Assembly (NCBI GenBank): GCA_016706565.1
Contig: JADJJI010000008.1
Span: 62,001-126,000, forward strand
Length of the DNA stretch: 64,000 nucleotides
Direction of reading: 5' to 3'
Source of the DNA: Piscinibacter sp.
GTDB lineage: Bacteria > Pseudomonadota > Gammaproteobacteria > Burkholderiales > Burkholderiaceae_C
This document shows positions 8,869-17,250 of the stretch, in pieces (the stretch's first letter is position 1; every line of letters begins with the position of its first letter). Position numbers and translations under genes: made by a program. Below the pieces are notes generated by a model that worked only from the letters and a program-made list of their open reading frames with translations, was not told where the DNA came from and did no database searches.

Positions 8869-9130
8869 GCCGCTACTGCACGGCCTCGGCAGGCCCGCTT
8901 CGGGCCAGTTCGGTGACGAACGCAGCCGGCAGCGGGCGAGTTCGCGTCCCTGGATTTCGTTTGCTCACGCAAGACTGATCGTATAAGGAAGGAGTGTCAC
9001 CACTTACCCAGGGCGGCACAGTCTTTCGAAACGGTGTCAGAACGACGTTTCTAAGGGCACACGGCAAGGCCCTGAAACGGAAAGAGTGTCAACGGCCGCA
9101 GCCTGAGGGCATCCCTTAGTGCAGATCCTG
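8869..9130. other. Intergenic, nothing recognised
   Basis: This stretch runs between the convergent DUF302 gene and the small antitoxin-like gene. I see no supported frame or clear hairpin. Confidence 0.4.
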
Positions 9131-9364
9131 TCAGGTGTATGCGCCCGACTGCATCCGCATTACAAGCGTTGCGACGAGCGCTCTTCCTTCGGATGTCGCC
9201 ATGAACGCCGCCGGACACTCGCCTCCGAAGGCCGGCAGTGGGCGCTGAAGCCACCGTGTGGTCCACGTGAGCGCGTCGAAGCCGGTGGGGTCCCCACTCT
9301 CGCAGACGATCTTCTGGACAAGTTCGGCAAGCGCCGCGACATCGCGTGGGTCGGGGGGATTCAT
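9131..9364 (-). CDS. Small DUF2384-like (Xre/MbcA/ParS) antitoxin-fold protein
   Basis: A 77-residue frame whose second half matches the toxin-binding C-terminal domain of MbcA/ParS/Xre antitoxins: WLQRPLPAFGGECPAAFMATSEGRALVATLVMRMQSGAY. The family pattern is PLPALGG...L..T.EG...V...L.R...G.Y. The N-terminal HTH seen in full antitoxins is absent, and no RES or PIN toxin is adjacent. It may be a solitary short form, which exists in related bacteria, or the tail of a decayed antitoxin. Confidence 0.6.
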   Translation of the reverse strand: MNPPDPRDVAALAELVQKIVCESGDPTGFDALTWTTRWLQRPLPAFGGECPAAFMATSEGRALVATLVMRMQSGAYT

Positions 9365-9819
9365 TGCTGAACTGTAGCGGCCGCAGATCTCGTTGTCGTC
9401 GCCGCAAATGCTGAGACGGAAGCTGAGATGGCAGCCATGCCGGGCCGCGGATGGGTGAGCGTCAGCTGATCTTCACATTGCCGTCGCTCGTCGCGGGAAG
9501 CTGGCGGACCGCCCACGACCCAAAGGCGTCTTTCACTGACCCAAACTGGTTACCTCGAAGGAGTCTATCGCGTCGGGCTACGGTACATGTGGTCTGGCAA
9601 TGTCCAGTGATCGCGACTCCCGTTCGTCCGATGCTAGCAGTGCGGAACTCGGGGCAACGTCGAATAGTTGATTGCTGGAAGCGAAGGATGCGCAGGTGCG
9701 CGCTCGAGGAGACCGTCAGAAACTCAGGCGATCCTGCAACTGCACCATGAAGGCGGTATGGGCCCGCGACGTGCGGCTCACACGCGGCCCGAGCGGCGGG
9801 CCGTCTGTCCACCGTGCCT
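9365..9819. other. Intergenic, nothing recognised
   Basis: About 450 bases between the small antitoxin-like gene and the end of the Bax-inhibitor pseudogene. Open frames here do not resemble any family I know. Confidence 0.4.
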
Positions 9820-10512
9820 TCATTCGTCGCGGCCACCAGCGATGCCGAACAGCGACAGCAGGGCCTGGAACACGTTGTAGATGCTCAAGTAGACACCCAG
9901 CGTGGCGCTGATGTAGTTCGTCTCCTGTCCGTCCTGCACACGCTTGAGGTCCTACAGGATGAAGGCCGAGAAGATGCCGATCACCAGCACCGACAGCGTG
10001 ATCATCAGCGCGCTCGACTGGATGAAGAAGTTGGCGACGCCCGCCACCAGCACCATGATCGCGCCGATGAACAGCCACTTGCCCATCGCCGACAGGTCGC
10101 GCTTGATGATCGTCGAAAGCGTCGCCATGCCGAGAAAGATGGCGCTGGTGCCCGCGAAGGCCATCATGACCAGGCTCGCACCGTTGCTCAGGCCGAGCAC
10201 GACGCCGACCAGGCGCGAGAGCATGACGCCCATGAAGAAGGTGAATGCGAGCAGCACTGGCACGCCGGCGGCCGAGTTCTTGGTCTTCTCGATCGCGAAC
10301 ATGAAGCCGAAGGCGCCGACCAGGAAGACGACCAGACCGATGCCCGGCGACATCGCGCGGGCAATTCCGGTCTGTACGCCGATCCAAGCGCCGAGCACGG
10401 TCGGCACCATCGACAGCGCGAGCAGCCAGTACGTGTTGCGCAGGACTCGGTTGCGTTCGCCGATGCTGGAAACACCAGCGGGGGTCGGGTCGTAGGTGGT
10501 GGTCTGGTTCAT
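9820..10512 (-). pseudogene. Bax inhibitor-1/YccA-family membrane protein, premature stop
   Basis: Starting at 10512, the frame encodes a BI-1/YccA protein: NTYWLLALSMVPTVLGAWIGV, then helices with VVFLVGAFGFMFAIEKTKNS, GVMLSRLVGVVLGL and IFLGMATLSTI. At codon 187 (9952-9954) a TAG interrupts ILSVLVIGIFSAFIL. Reading through it gives DLKRVQDGQETNYISATLGV and ends at a TGA at 9820-9822 after 230 codons, the usual family length and C-terminus. Relatives carry Tyr at this point, so one TAC-to-TAG change suffices. BI-1 proteins are inner-membrane pH/Ca2+-responsive proteins; here the last helix is lost unless the stop is suppressed. Confidence 0.88.
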
Positions 10513-10687
10513 GGGATGTCCTGTGAAGAGATGCGGTGGAGGTGTCGGACGGCGAATTGCGTCCCGGTGGTTGCGGCCACGCCAGGCAGGTTCATGGGTC
10601 GGACGATGCCGTTGCCACCGTCGCGGGGGTGCACGCAGCGCCACACCGCGCAGCAATGCGATGGTGGCGTGCCCCCGAAGCTGTCCT

Positions 10688-11050
10688 TCAGGCCGTCAGG
10701 CTGGCGTCGCAGGGCGGTCGCAGGAGACCGGCGAGGAAGGGCGCGCTGGTGACGTTCAGCGTGAACGCTGGACTCCGCCCCATGGCCAGCGCCGGAATGC
10801 GGGCCTCGAGCCGGGCCGGGAGCAGACCGGGTGTCTCTGCCGTGGCATCGCCCAGCGCCTGCAAGGGAAGAACATCCGGGTGATGGTCGTCGCCCGATGC
10901 GTCATGGAGCGCGGCGGGCCCACCGCCCGAGTCGTTGGCAACGGTCTGCTCGACCGGCGAAGGCGCCACGGGACGCAGCGGCTCGAAGGTACCGAGACCG
11001 GACCAGAGCAGGACGAGGGCGAGCAGGAGGCAATGAACCCGCGTGGGCAT
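10688..11050 (-). CDS. Small putative secreted protein, unknown function
   Basis: A 120-residue frame. The N-terminus looks like a signal peptide (MPTRVHCLLLALVLLWSGLGTFEP), followed by a Pro/Ala-rich region with DDHHPDVLPLQALGDATAETPGLLPARLEA. The motif pattern resembles small periplasmic proteins found next to metal-efflux genes in Burkholderiales, but I cannot name a family. The start at 11050 was chosen because the hydrophobic segment begins there. Confidence 0.5.
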   Translation of the reverse strand: MPTRVHCLLLALVLLWSGLGTFEPLRPVAPSPVEQTVANDSGGGPAALHDASGDDHHPDVLPLQALGDATAETPGLLPARLEARIPALAMGRSPAFTLNVTSAPFLAGLLRPPCDASLTA

Positions 11051-11100
11051 CGGAGAAGTGTAGCGACCAGGATCCTGCCAGGCCCTGCGCGACTCAGCGT

Positions 11101-11526
11101 TCATCGCACGCGATCGTCGAGGATGGCATGCGTCACATCGGACTGGTTGATGCGCCAGCGCGCCAGGGCGTGGTCGTAGACAAGCCGCTCGTCATGCGTC
11201 ACTCGTCCATCCGCGGTGATGACTGTGGCGGCCAGCCGGCAGACGAGCATCCTGTCACTCTTGTCCGGAACCGCATCGAGCAGTGCGTCGATGTAGGTGA
11301 GATGGTCAGCGCAAAGCCACGAGCGATCACAGAGGTGAACCCCGACATCGGCCACGCAGGAGCGGGCGATGTCGACGAAGCGCTCGCGGCTCACGCCGAT
11401 CCGCCGGAACGCATGGAGTTCGTCGAGCGCGCTCAGTTCTCGCGCATCGATTCGCCCGTTGGCAGCCACGATCATTGCCAGTGCGTGCGCCAAGGCTTCG
11501 TCAGGTGCCGGCACAGAATGCGTCAT
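11101..11526 (-). CDS. TerB-like tellurite-resistance-type protein
   Basis: A 141-residue helical protein with the TerB-family repeat of paired acidic calcium-loop-like motifs: MIVAANGRIDARELSALDEL, and again VITADGRVTHDERLVYDHAL. The start at 11526 is preceded by a strong GGAGGGGAG ribosome binding site. TerB-fold proteins are linked to tellurite and general envelope or phage stress, and the fold binds metal or lipid. No ter genes are adjacent, so it is a stand-alone member. Confidence 0.7.
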   Translation of the reverse strand: MTHSVPAPDEALAHALAMIVAANGRIDARELSALDELHAFRRIGVSRERFVDIARSCVADVGVHLCDRSWLCADHLTYIDALLDAVPDKSDRMLVCRLAATVITADGRVTHDERLVYDHALARWRINQSDVTHAILDDRVR

Positions 11527-11749
11527 CGTCTCCCCTCCTCGTGACAAGCGGCCACAGCGAATAGGCGAACCCGCGCCAATGGCTCCAGCCACACCCTCTG
11601 AGAGCCCTGGAAGCGGCTGTGGTTCCATCGCACGAAGCGGGCGCCGAGCGGGCGTTGACATCGATCAACGAACGCGGCCGGAACGGCTCCGCAAGGTCCC
11701 ACCCGGCCTCGCCGCTCGAAGCGACCGACTCCGCCAGCCTGCACCACCC

Positions 11750-12667
11750 TTACCCTGGGGAAACTTCGACCGAGTCACGCCCGCGCAGTGCGGCAGCTGT
11801 TGCGCCATCCTTGCGCTTTGCCGGCGAACCTCTACTGCGGGGCCGGGCGATCAGAAGCGGCAGCTTGCAGCGAGCCGCCACGCGCGTGGCCACCGAGCCC
11901 AGAAGCACGGCCTTGAACGCACCACGCCCGTGCGAGCCCATCACCAGCAGGTCTGCCGGGTGCGCTGCCAGGTACTCCACGATCACATCGCCGACGTTGC
12001 GCCCCTCGAGCCGCACCAGTTCAGCCTCGACCTTGGTCTTGGAGAACAGCGCGAGTGCTGGGGCGGTGGCCGCGTCGAGGTTGGCCACGTCGCACTGCCC
12101 GTCCACCACGTGCAAGAGCCGGAACTGCGGCGCAGGGCCGAACATCGCCCGCAGCGCCAGCGCCGCCCGCACGGCCGCCAGCCCGTGGCGGCTGCCATCG
12201 ACGGCAATCACCACGCGGAGGGATGCGGCGCGCGGTGGCGACCCCTCTCGCACCACCAGCAGGGGTGCCGTGCTGGATGCCAGCACTGCCTGGGTGACCG
12301 AGCCGAACAGCAGCCCCTTCAGCGCCGTCTGCCCGCGCGAACCCATCACCACCAGGTCGGCGTGGCCCTGCGTGGCCGTGCGGCTCACCACCTCGGCGGG
12401 GCTGCCGACAACATACTGAGCCTTGGCCTTGAGTCCTGCATTGACCAGACACTCCCGCGCCGGGTCGAGCACTGACTTGGCCTCGGTCTGGTGATAGCTG
12501 CGCACCAGCTCGCGCCCCGCGGCTCGCGCTGCACGGGGAGGGATGGGAAACTGGACATTGAGCAACCGCAGTTCGGGCCGAGCGCCTAGGCAGGCGGCCC
12601 GGGAGGCAATGAAGTCGAGCGACGCATTGCTCGTGGCGCTGCCGTCGACGGGAATCAGCACTTTCAT
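11750..12667 (-). CDS. Tandem universal stress protein (UspA-UspA) 1
   Basis: A 305-residue protein with two Usp domains. Domain 1 starts MKVLIPVDGSATSNASLDF and ends DLVVMGSRGQTALKGLLFGSVTQAVLASSTAPLLVVR. Domain 2 starts RVVIAVDGSRHGLAAVRAAL and ends DLLVMGSHGRGAFKAVLLGSVATRVAARCKLPLLIARP. Both keep the ATP-binding G-2x-G-9x-G(S/T) pattern. It is the last gene of a minus-strand run starting with the HPF-like gene at 13984, with the paralogue 55 bases upstream. Confidence 0.93.
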   Translation of the reverse strand: MKVLIPVDGSATSNASLDFIASRAACLGARPELRLLNVQFPIPPRAARAAGRELVRSYHQTEAKSVLDPARECLVNAGLKAKAQYVVGSPAEVVSRTATQGHADLVVMGSRGQTALKGLLFGSVTQAVLASSTAPLLVVREGSPPRAASLRVVIAVDGSRHGLAAVRAALALRAMFGPAPQFRLLHVVDGQCDVANLDAATAPALALFSKTKVEAELVRLEGRNVGDVIVEYLAAHPADLLVMGSHGRGAFKAVLLGSVATRVAARCKLPLLIARPRSRGSPAKRKDGATAAALRGRDSVEVSPG

Positions 12668-12722
12668 CTGGGCTCCTGGAAACGGCTATCGCCTTCGCAC
12701 CGAGCGGGCCTGCGCATCGGCA

Positions 12723-13649
12723 TCAGCTCCGGCCGGCATGCCGCGGGTCGCGGATCAGCAGCAGCGGCTTGTCGCTGCGCGCGGCCACACGCATGGCGAC
12801 CGACCCCAGCACGAGGGACTTGAACGCCCCTTGGCCATGGGAGCCCATGACCAGGACGTCCAGCTGGCGCTTGCGCGCGTAGGCGGCAATGGCATCACCG
12901 GCCCGGGCCCCCAGCAGCGGAGCAGCCGTGGCCTGCAGGCCCGCCTTGGCGAAGAGCTTCAGGGCGCCAGCCATGACCTTGGCAAATCGTGGTGCGAGCG
13001 CATGGTCGTCCGCGGCCACTCCGTAAGCGGGGATCGCGCGGTAGGCCAGGCCGTCGACGGGCGGTGGTGCGCTCTGCCCGCTGTCGATCACGTGGATCAA
13101 CTCGATGCGCGGCTGCGCACCGAACAGATCGCGGTGCTTGATCGCCCAACGGACGGCGGCCTGACCGTAGCGGCTGCCGTCCACGGCGATTCCCACGGAT
13201 AGCGAGTCCCGCTGGGGCGCCCTGGCGTCGCGCAGGATGAGCAGCGGCTTGGTGCAGCCGGCAAGAACGGCGTTCGTCATGGAGCCGAACAGCAGCCCTT
13301 TGAGCCCCGAGTGGCCGCGAGAACCCATGACGATCAGGTCGCTTCCGCCGCGCTGGGCCACGGCTCCGATCGCATCCGAGCGATTGCCCAGGACATAGCT
13401 GGCCTTCGCTGGAATGTCCGCACGCTTCAGTCTCGCCATGGCCGGGCGCAACACGTCATCGGCCTGGGCACGCTGGTAGGCCTTTGCCTCTTCTCGACCA
13501 ATGGCTCGGACCACGCGCGCCGACAGGGTCGGCTGCACGTTGAGCAAGTGGACTTCGGGATCTTTGCCGATGAGAGTCGAACGCGAGGCGACGAAGTCCA
13601 GCGCCGCATTGGACTGATCGCTGCCGTCGACGGGGATCAGGATCTTCAT
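12723..13649 (-). CDS. Tandem universal stress protein (UspA-UspA) 2
   Basis: A 308-residue paralogue of the preceding gene: MKILIPVDGSDQSNAALDF, DLIVMGSRGHSGLKGLLFGSMTNAVLAG, then SVGIAVDGSRYGQAAVRWAI and DVLVMGSHGQGAFKSLVLGSVAMRVAA. Both domains have the ATP-binding glycines. Its ATG overlaps the stop of the HPF-like gene (ATGA), so translation is coupled. A role in energy or redox stress is inferred from the family. Confidence 0.93.
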   Translation of the reverse strand: MKILIPVDGSDQSNAALDFVASRSTLIGKDPEVHLLNVQPTLSARVVRAIGREEAKAYQRAQADDVLRPAMARLKRADIPAKASYVLGNRSDAIGAVAQRGGSDLIVMGSRGHSGLKGLLFGSMTNAVLAGCTKPLLILRDARAPQRDSLSVGIAVDGSRYGQAAVRWAIKHRDLFGAQPRIELIHVIDSGQSAPPPVDGLAYRAIPAYGVAADDHALAPRFAKVMAGALKLFAKAGLQATAAPLLGARAGDAIAAYARKRQLDVLVMGSHGQGAFKSLVLGSVAMRVAARSDKPLLLIRDPRHAGRS

Positions 13650-13984
13650 GTGGCCGCCGCCTCGGTCTGTGGAAGTTGCGGACTGTCAGCCTGCCGTACC
13701 TGCTCCTCCGCCAGGCGACCTGCGCGATGGGCGGCGCGATCGATCGCGAAATGGACATCCGCACCGACATCCACAACGGTTGCCGCTGGCAATCCATGGA
13801 GCTTCATGCGCACGATGCAGTAGCTGTCTCGTCGCGGCACACGGCCTGCGGCGTCGACCAGCTCGACGTCGACGTGGTCCACGCGGTCGTCGCGACGCTG
13901 CAGGCGAAGCAGCAGACACCTGCGCGCATACGCTGCAAGTTCGACATCAGCCGGGGTCCTCTCACTCTGGAAGCGGATGTCCAC
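13646..13984 (-). CDS. HPF/RaiA-like ribosome-associated protein
   Basis: A 112-residue protein with a GTG start. It has the beta-alpha-beta-beta-beta-alpha pattern of hibernation-promoting factor: MDIRFQSERTPADVELAAYARRCLLLRLQRR, VDHVDVELVDAAGR, CIVRMKLHGLPAATVVDVGADVHFAIDRAAHRAGR. Such HPF-like proteins often lie beside usp genes in stress islands and may dim or store ribosomes. It overlaps the downstream usp gene by four bases. Confidence 0.75.
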   Translation of the reverse strand: MDIRFQSERTPADVELAAYARRCLLLRLQRRDDRVDHVDVELVDAAGRVPRRDSYCIVRMKLHGLPAATVVDVGADVHFAIDRAAHRAGRLAEEQVRQADSPQLPQTEAAAT

Positions 13985-14054
13985 GTCGGGTCCTCTTCTA
14001 GCGCTTCACCGTGAACGCTCAACCTCACTCTAGGCCTCTCGCGCATGCGCGTAA

Positions 14055-14070
14055 ACTCGATTAATCGAGT
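14055..14070. promoter_or_regulatory. Perfect 16-bp palindrome, likely NhaR-type operator
   Basis: ACTCGATTAATCGAGT is its own reverse complement. It lies between the divergent HPF-like/usp operon and the NhaR-like gene, 22 bases before the latter's ATG. A further half-site, ACTCGAATAAAT, follows at about 14077. A LysR-type regulator commonly binds such a site to control itself and the divergent operon (inference). Confidence 0.55.
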
Positions 14071-14091
14071 GCTGCCACTCGAATAAATCTG

Positions 14092-15045
14092 ATGCCGACG
14101 ATGAACTACAAGCACCTTCACTACTTCCTGCAGGTCGCAGAGGCCGGCAGCGTGGCAGCAGCGAGCCGGCAGCTGCACCTGACGCCGCAGACCGTCAGCG
14201 GGCAAATCCAGCTGCTCGGCGACCGCCTCGGCGGCCCCTTGTTCGAGAAGGTCGGGCGTCGACTGGTGCTGACCGAGACCGGGCAACTGGCCCTGAACTA
14301 TGCGAAGGAGATCTTCTCGCTGGGATCGGAGCTGGAAGCCGCAGTGCGCGAGAAGCACCGCGCCGGAAGGACACTTGAGTTCCGCATCGGCGTCGCGGAC
14401 GCCGTGCCCAAGTCGATCGCCTACCGGCTGGTGGAACCAGCGTTGACGGTCGAACAACCGGTGCGCATGGTGTGCCGGGAGTGGCGGCTCGATCGCCTGC
14501 TGGCGGAACTGGCCGTGCACACGCTGGACCTGGTGATCGCGGACGTGCCCCTGCCATCCACCGTGAGCGTGAAGGCCTTCAGTCACCTCCTCGGCAGCTC
14601 GCGCGTTGGGGTCTTCGCGGCGCGCGCCTTGAAGGCCAGAACGCGCAGACCCTTCCCTGATTGCCTGGACGGCGCACCGCTGCTGATGCCCGGCGAGGAC
14701 TCCGCGGTCGGGCAGCAGCTGCGCGCCTGGTTCAAGTCGCAGGGCCTGCGGCCGCGCATCGTCGCCGAGTTCGACGACAGCGCGCTGGCCCAGGAATTCG
14801 GCCGCCAGGGCGTGGGCTACCTGCTGGCACCGGAAGTGTTGGTCGACGAGATCGAGTCACGGCACCAGGTCCAACACATCGGCACGATCGATGGGGTCGA
14901 GGAGCACTTCTATGCCATCTCGGTCGAGCGGCGCATCACCCACAGTTGCGTGCTCGCCATCACCCGCGCAGCGCGAGGCGAGTTGTTTCAGTCCACGGCA
15001 CGTGCCAACGGGTCCCGCGCGGCGCAGCGGCGAAAGCCGGCATGA
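14092..15045 (+). CDS. nhaR: NhaR-like LysR-family transcriptional regulator
   Basis: A 317-residue LysR protein. The N-terminal HTH is NYKHLHYFLQVAEAGSVAAASRQLHLTPQTVSGQIQLLGDRLG, typical of the NhaR branch. The effector domain has EFRIGVADAVPKSIAYRLVEPAL and DLVIADVPLPSTVSVKAFSHLLG. NhaR responds to sodium or alkaline stress in E. coli. The setting among usp and cation-transport genes fits an ion-stress regulator. An alternative start at 14101 (MNYKHL) is equally plausible. Confidence 0.85.
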   Translation: MPTMNYKHLHYFLQVAEAGSVAAASRQLHLTPQTVSGQIQLLGDRLGGPLFEKVGRRLVLTETGQLALNYAKEIFSLGSELEAAVREKHRAGRTLEFRIGVADAVPKSIAYRLVEPALTVEQPVRMVCREWRLDRLLAELAVHTLDLVIADVPLPSTVSVKAFSHLLGSSRVGVFAARALKARTRRPFPDCLDGAPLLMPGEDSAVGQQLRAWFKSQGLRPRIVAEFDDSALAQEFGRQGVGYLLAPEVLVDEIESRHQVQHIGTIDGVEEHFYAISVERRITHSCVLAITRAARGELFQSTARANGSRAAQRRKPA

Positions 15046-15075
15046 AACAGCGGCCAACGCACGGGCGGCAGGCGC

Positions 15076-15984
15076 TCAATGCGACATCAGCACGGGAACC
15101 GTCATCGTCTCGAGCATCGTGCGGGTGACACCCCCCAGGACCAGTTCCCACAGTCGTGAGTGGCCATACCCGCCCATCACGATGAAGTCGGCGTGCATGT
15201 CGGCGGCGTGGGACAGCAGCGCTTCAGCGACGGCCACGTCGGGCACGCCGCCGCGCCGCATGCGTTCGCCGACCGAGGCTTCGGCCTGGCTGAGCAGGGT
15301 GGGAAGAGCCTGCACGCCGTGCCGTGCAAGGTAGGTCACCATCCGCTCGAGCGCAGCACGACGCTGCGATGACCCGTCGCTCTGACCGTCCTTGGCAAAG
15401 CTGACCAGTTCGACATGCGAGGCGCGCGCCAGCAGCGGCAACGCGTCGCGCACGGCGCGCGCACTTTCCCGGGTGTCGGCCCACGCCACCAGTGCGCGGC
15501 GCAGAGGAGCCGCCTCGCCGGACACGGCCTCTGCGGCGGGCAGACCGACATAGGGAACGGTCAGCACCGGGCAGGCCGCGCCGACGAGCAGCCGCGCCGA
15601 CTGGCCGGTCGACAGCCCACCCTCGCGAGCCGGATCGCGTTGCGACGTGATCAGAAGATCCGCAGCGCGGGCATGGGACTGGAGCACCTCGACCGGGTCG
15701 CCATCGACGCATCGCACATCGACGGCGAGGTCGTGACGCTGCCTGGCGCCCGCCGCAAGGCGGTCCCCGATGCCCAGCAGCGTCCTGCGCTGCGCCTGCG
15801 CCAGTTGCTGTGCGAGCGACGCTGTCTCCGCGCTGAGGCCCACGCCGGCATTGACGGGCGCAGCGACGAGCACAGCCATCAACCCGGCGCCCAGGTCGGC
15901 AGCCAGAGAAGACGCCAACTCGAACGCATGGCGCGACACCACGTCGTCATTGACGTGAACGACCAGATCACGAATGGATGCCAT
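15076..15984 (-). CDS. Tandem universal stress protein 3
   Basis: A 302-residue two-domain Usp: MASIRDLVVHVNDDVVSRHAFELASSLAADLGAG, then AADLLITSQRDP in a degenerate first half. The second half keeps HADFIVMGGYGHSRLWELVLGGVTRTMLETMTVPVLMSH, the ATP-binding signature. The start at 15984 removes a long Arg-rich extension that does not look like protein. It is divergent from another usp gene at 16317, and the gap holds a TCGA-type site like that before nhaR. Confidence 0.88.
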   Translation of the reverse strand: MASIRDLVVHVNDDVVSRHAFELASSLAADLGAGLMAVLVAAPVNAGVGLSAETASLAQQLAQAQRRTLLGIGDRLAAGARQRHDLAVDVRCVDGDPVEVLQSHARAADLLITSQRDPAREGGLSTGQSARLLVGAACPVLTVPYVGLPAAEAVSGEAAPLRRALVAWADTRESARAVRDALPLLARASHVELVSFAKDGQSDGSSQRRAALERMVTYLARHGVQALPTLLSQAEASVGERMRRGGVPDVAVAEALLSHAADMHADFIVMGGYGHSRLWELVLGGVTRTMLETMTVPVLMSH

Positions 15985-16051
15985 GGAAAACCCCTCGTCG
16001 GCAAGGGGACTGTAGGTCCGCAGCAGTCTCTCCATTGCTCGAATCTTCCGT

Positions 16052-16065
16052 CTCGATTCATCGAA
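16052..16065. promoter_or_regulatory. Possible second NhaR-type site
   Basis: CTCGATTCATCGAA resembles the core of the perfect palindrome before the NhaR-like gene, with another CTCGAA about 15 bases away and CAAAT beside it. It lies 68 bases upstream of the usp start at 15984. The similarity was judged by eye only. Confidence 0.35.
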
Positions 16066-16316
16066 CAAATCTGCGATTGAGGCCGCGGCCATAGGAGAGC
16101 GGTTTCTTCGGCGCAGACGCGCCTGCACGGGCCCGCTGCCGCCATTGATGCGCATCAACGTCACCTCCGGAACCAGCCACCACGCTGGCATGTCGTTCAC
16201 GGGTGCGTGGCGGCGCGGTCCGAAACCGATTCGAGTTGGAGTTCCTGGTTCGGGCCTCAGTGCCTGCACGCCCCACTGACCTACCGAAACCAGCCCCGCT
16301 CAACGAGGAGACGACG

Positions 16317-17192
16317 ATGAACGAGACCACGCCGCCCCAACGCATCTTCATGGCCAATGATTTGAGCGCCAGATGCGACCGCGCGCTGGCCCGGGCGGCC
16401 CAGCTCGCACAGGCCTGGCACGGCAAGCTGACCGTCGTGCATGTCGTGCATGCTGCCGAAGTGGCTGCGCGCGACCGCCTCGCCAGCGGCGCGCCGTCAT
16501 GGCGCCGACCGGAGTCCTGGTCGCAGACGCTGGAGCGGGCCCTGCGCGCCGACCTGGCAGCCGAAGGTATCGCCGCCACATCGAGGGTCGTGATCGGCAC
16601 GACGCCCGATGCGGTGCTGCAGGGCGCGGCCGACGAGAACGCGGACCTGGTCGTGCTCGGCATCGCCAAGGACGCGCGGATGGACCGCATCCAGCTGGGC
16701 AGCACGGTCGACGCCCTGGTCAGACGCTCGCGGGTGCCCGTCCTGAATGTGCGCAACCGCGTCCGGGGTGCCTATCGACACGTGGTCGTCGCAACCGACT
16801 TCTCCGAGCCCGCGATGGAGGCTCTGCGCCTGGCTGCGCATTGGTTCACGGGCGCTCGGCTGACGCTCTTCCATGCCTACATGCCGCCCGGCTCGTCCCT
16901 CACCAGTGGTACCGGGCCCAGCCACTCGTGGCGCGATGCGGTTGCCCAGCAGTGCGCCTCCCACGCAACCGAGGCCGAGCTTCCGAAACCCATCGAGGCC
17001 GCGCTGGATCGCGTGCTGGAGTTCGGCGCCCCCGAGACCCTGCTTCCCGACTTCGTCACGAGCGCCCAGGCGGATCTGGTCGTGCTGGGGTCGCAAGGCC
17101 GTAGCGGCCTGGCAAGGGCGTTGTTGGGCAGCACCGCGGAGAACCTGTTGCACACGCTCGACTGCGACACGCTGGTCGTGCGCGGAGCCTGA
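16317..17192 (+). CDS. Tandem universal stress protein 4
   Basis: A 291-residue protein. Domain 1 (QRIFMANDLSARCDRALARAAQLAQ ... ADLVVLGIAKDARMDRIQLGSTVDALVRRSRVPVLNVR) has lost some ATP-binding glycines. Domain 2 (YRHVVVATDFSEPAMEALRLAAHWF ... ADLVVLGSQGRSGLARALLGSTAENLLHTLDCDTLVVR) keeps them. AACGAGGAG precedes the ATG. It starts a plus-strand run reaching the MBL gene. Confidence 0.9.
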   Translation: MNETTPPQRIFMANDLSARCDRALARAAQLAQAWHGKLTVVHVVHAAEVAARDRLASGAPSWRRPESWSQTLERALRADLAAEGIAATSRVVIGTTPDAVLQGAADENADLVVLGIAKDARMDRIQLGSTVDALVRRSRVPVLNVRNRVRGAYRHVVVATDFSEPAMEALRLAAHWFTGARLTLFHAYMPPGSSLTSGTGPSHSWRDAVAQQCASHATEAELPKPIEAALDRVLEFGAPETLLPDFVTSAQADLVVLGSQGRSGLARALLGSTAENLLHTLDCDTLVVRGA

Positions 17193-17250
17193 GCGACGCG
17201 GCTCGCACGGAAGCGGACCCCGGTCTCGTTCACACCCGGAGAACCACTGC

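Noticed and set aside
9462-9836. Minus-strand frame upstream of the Bax-inhibitor 3' end
   Set aside because: It overlaps the real C-terminus of the Bax-inhibitor gene on the same strand in another frame and has no recognisable motif.
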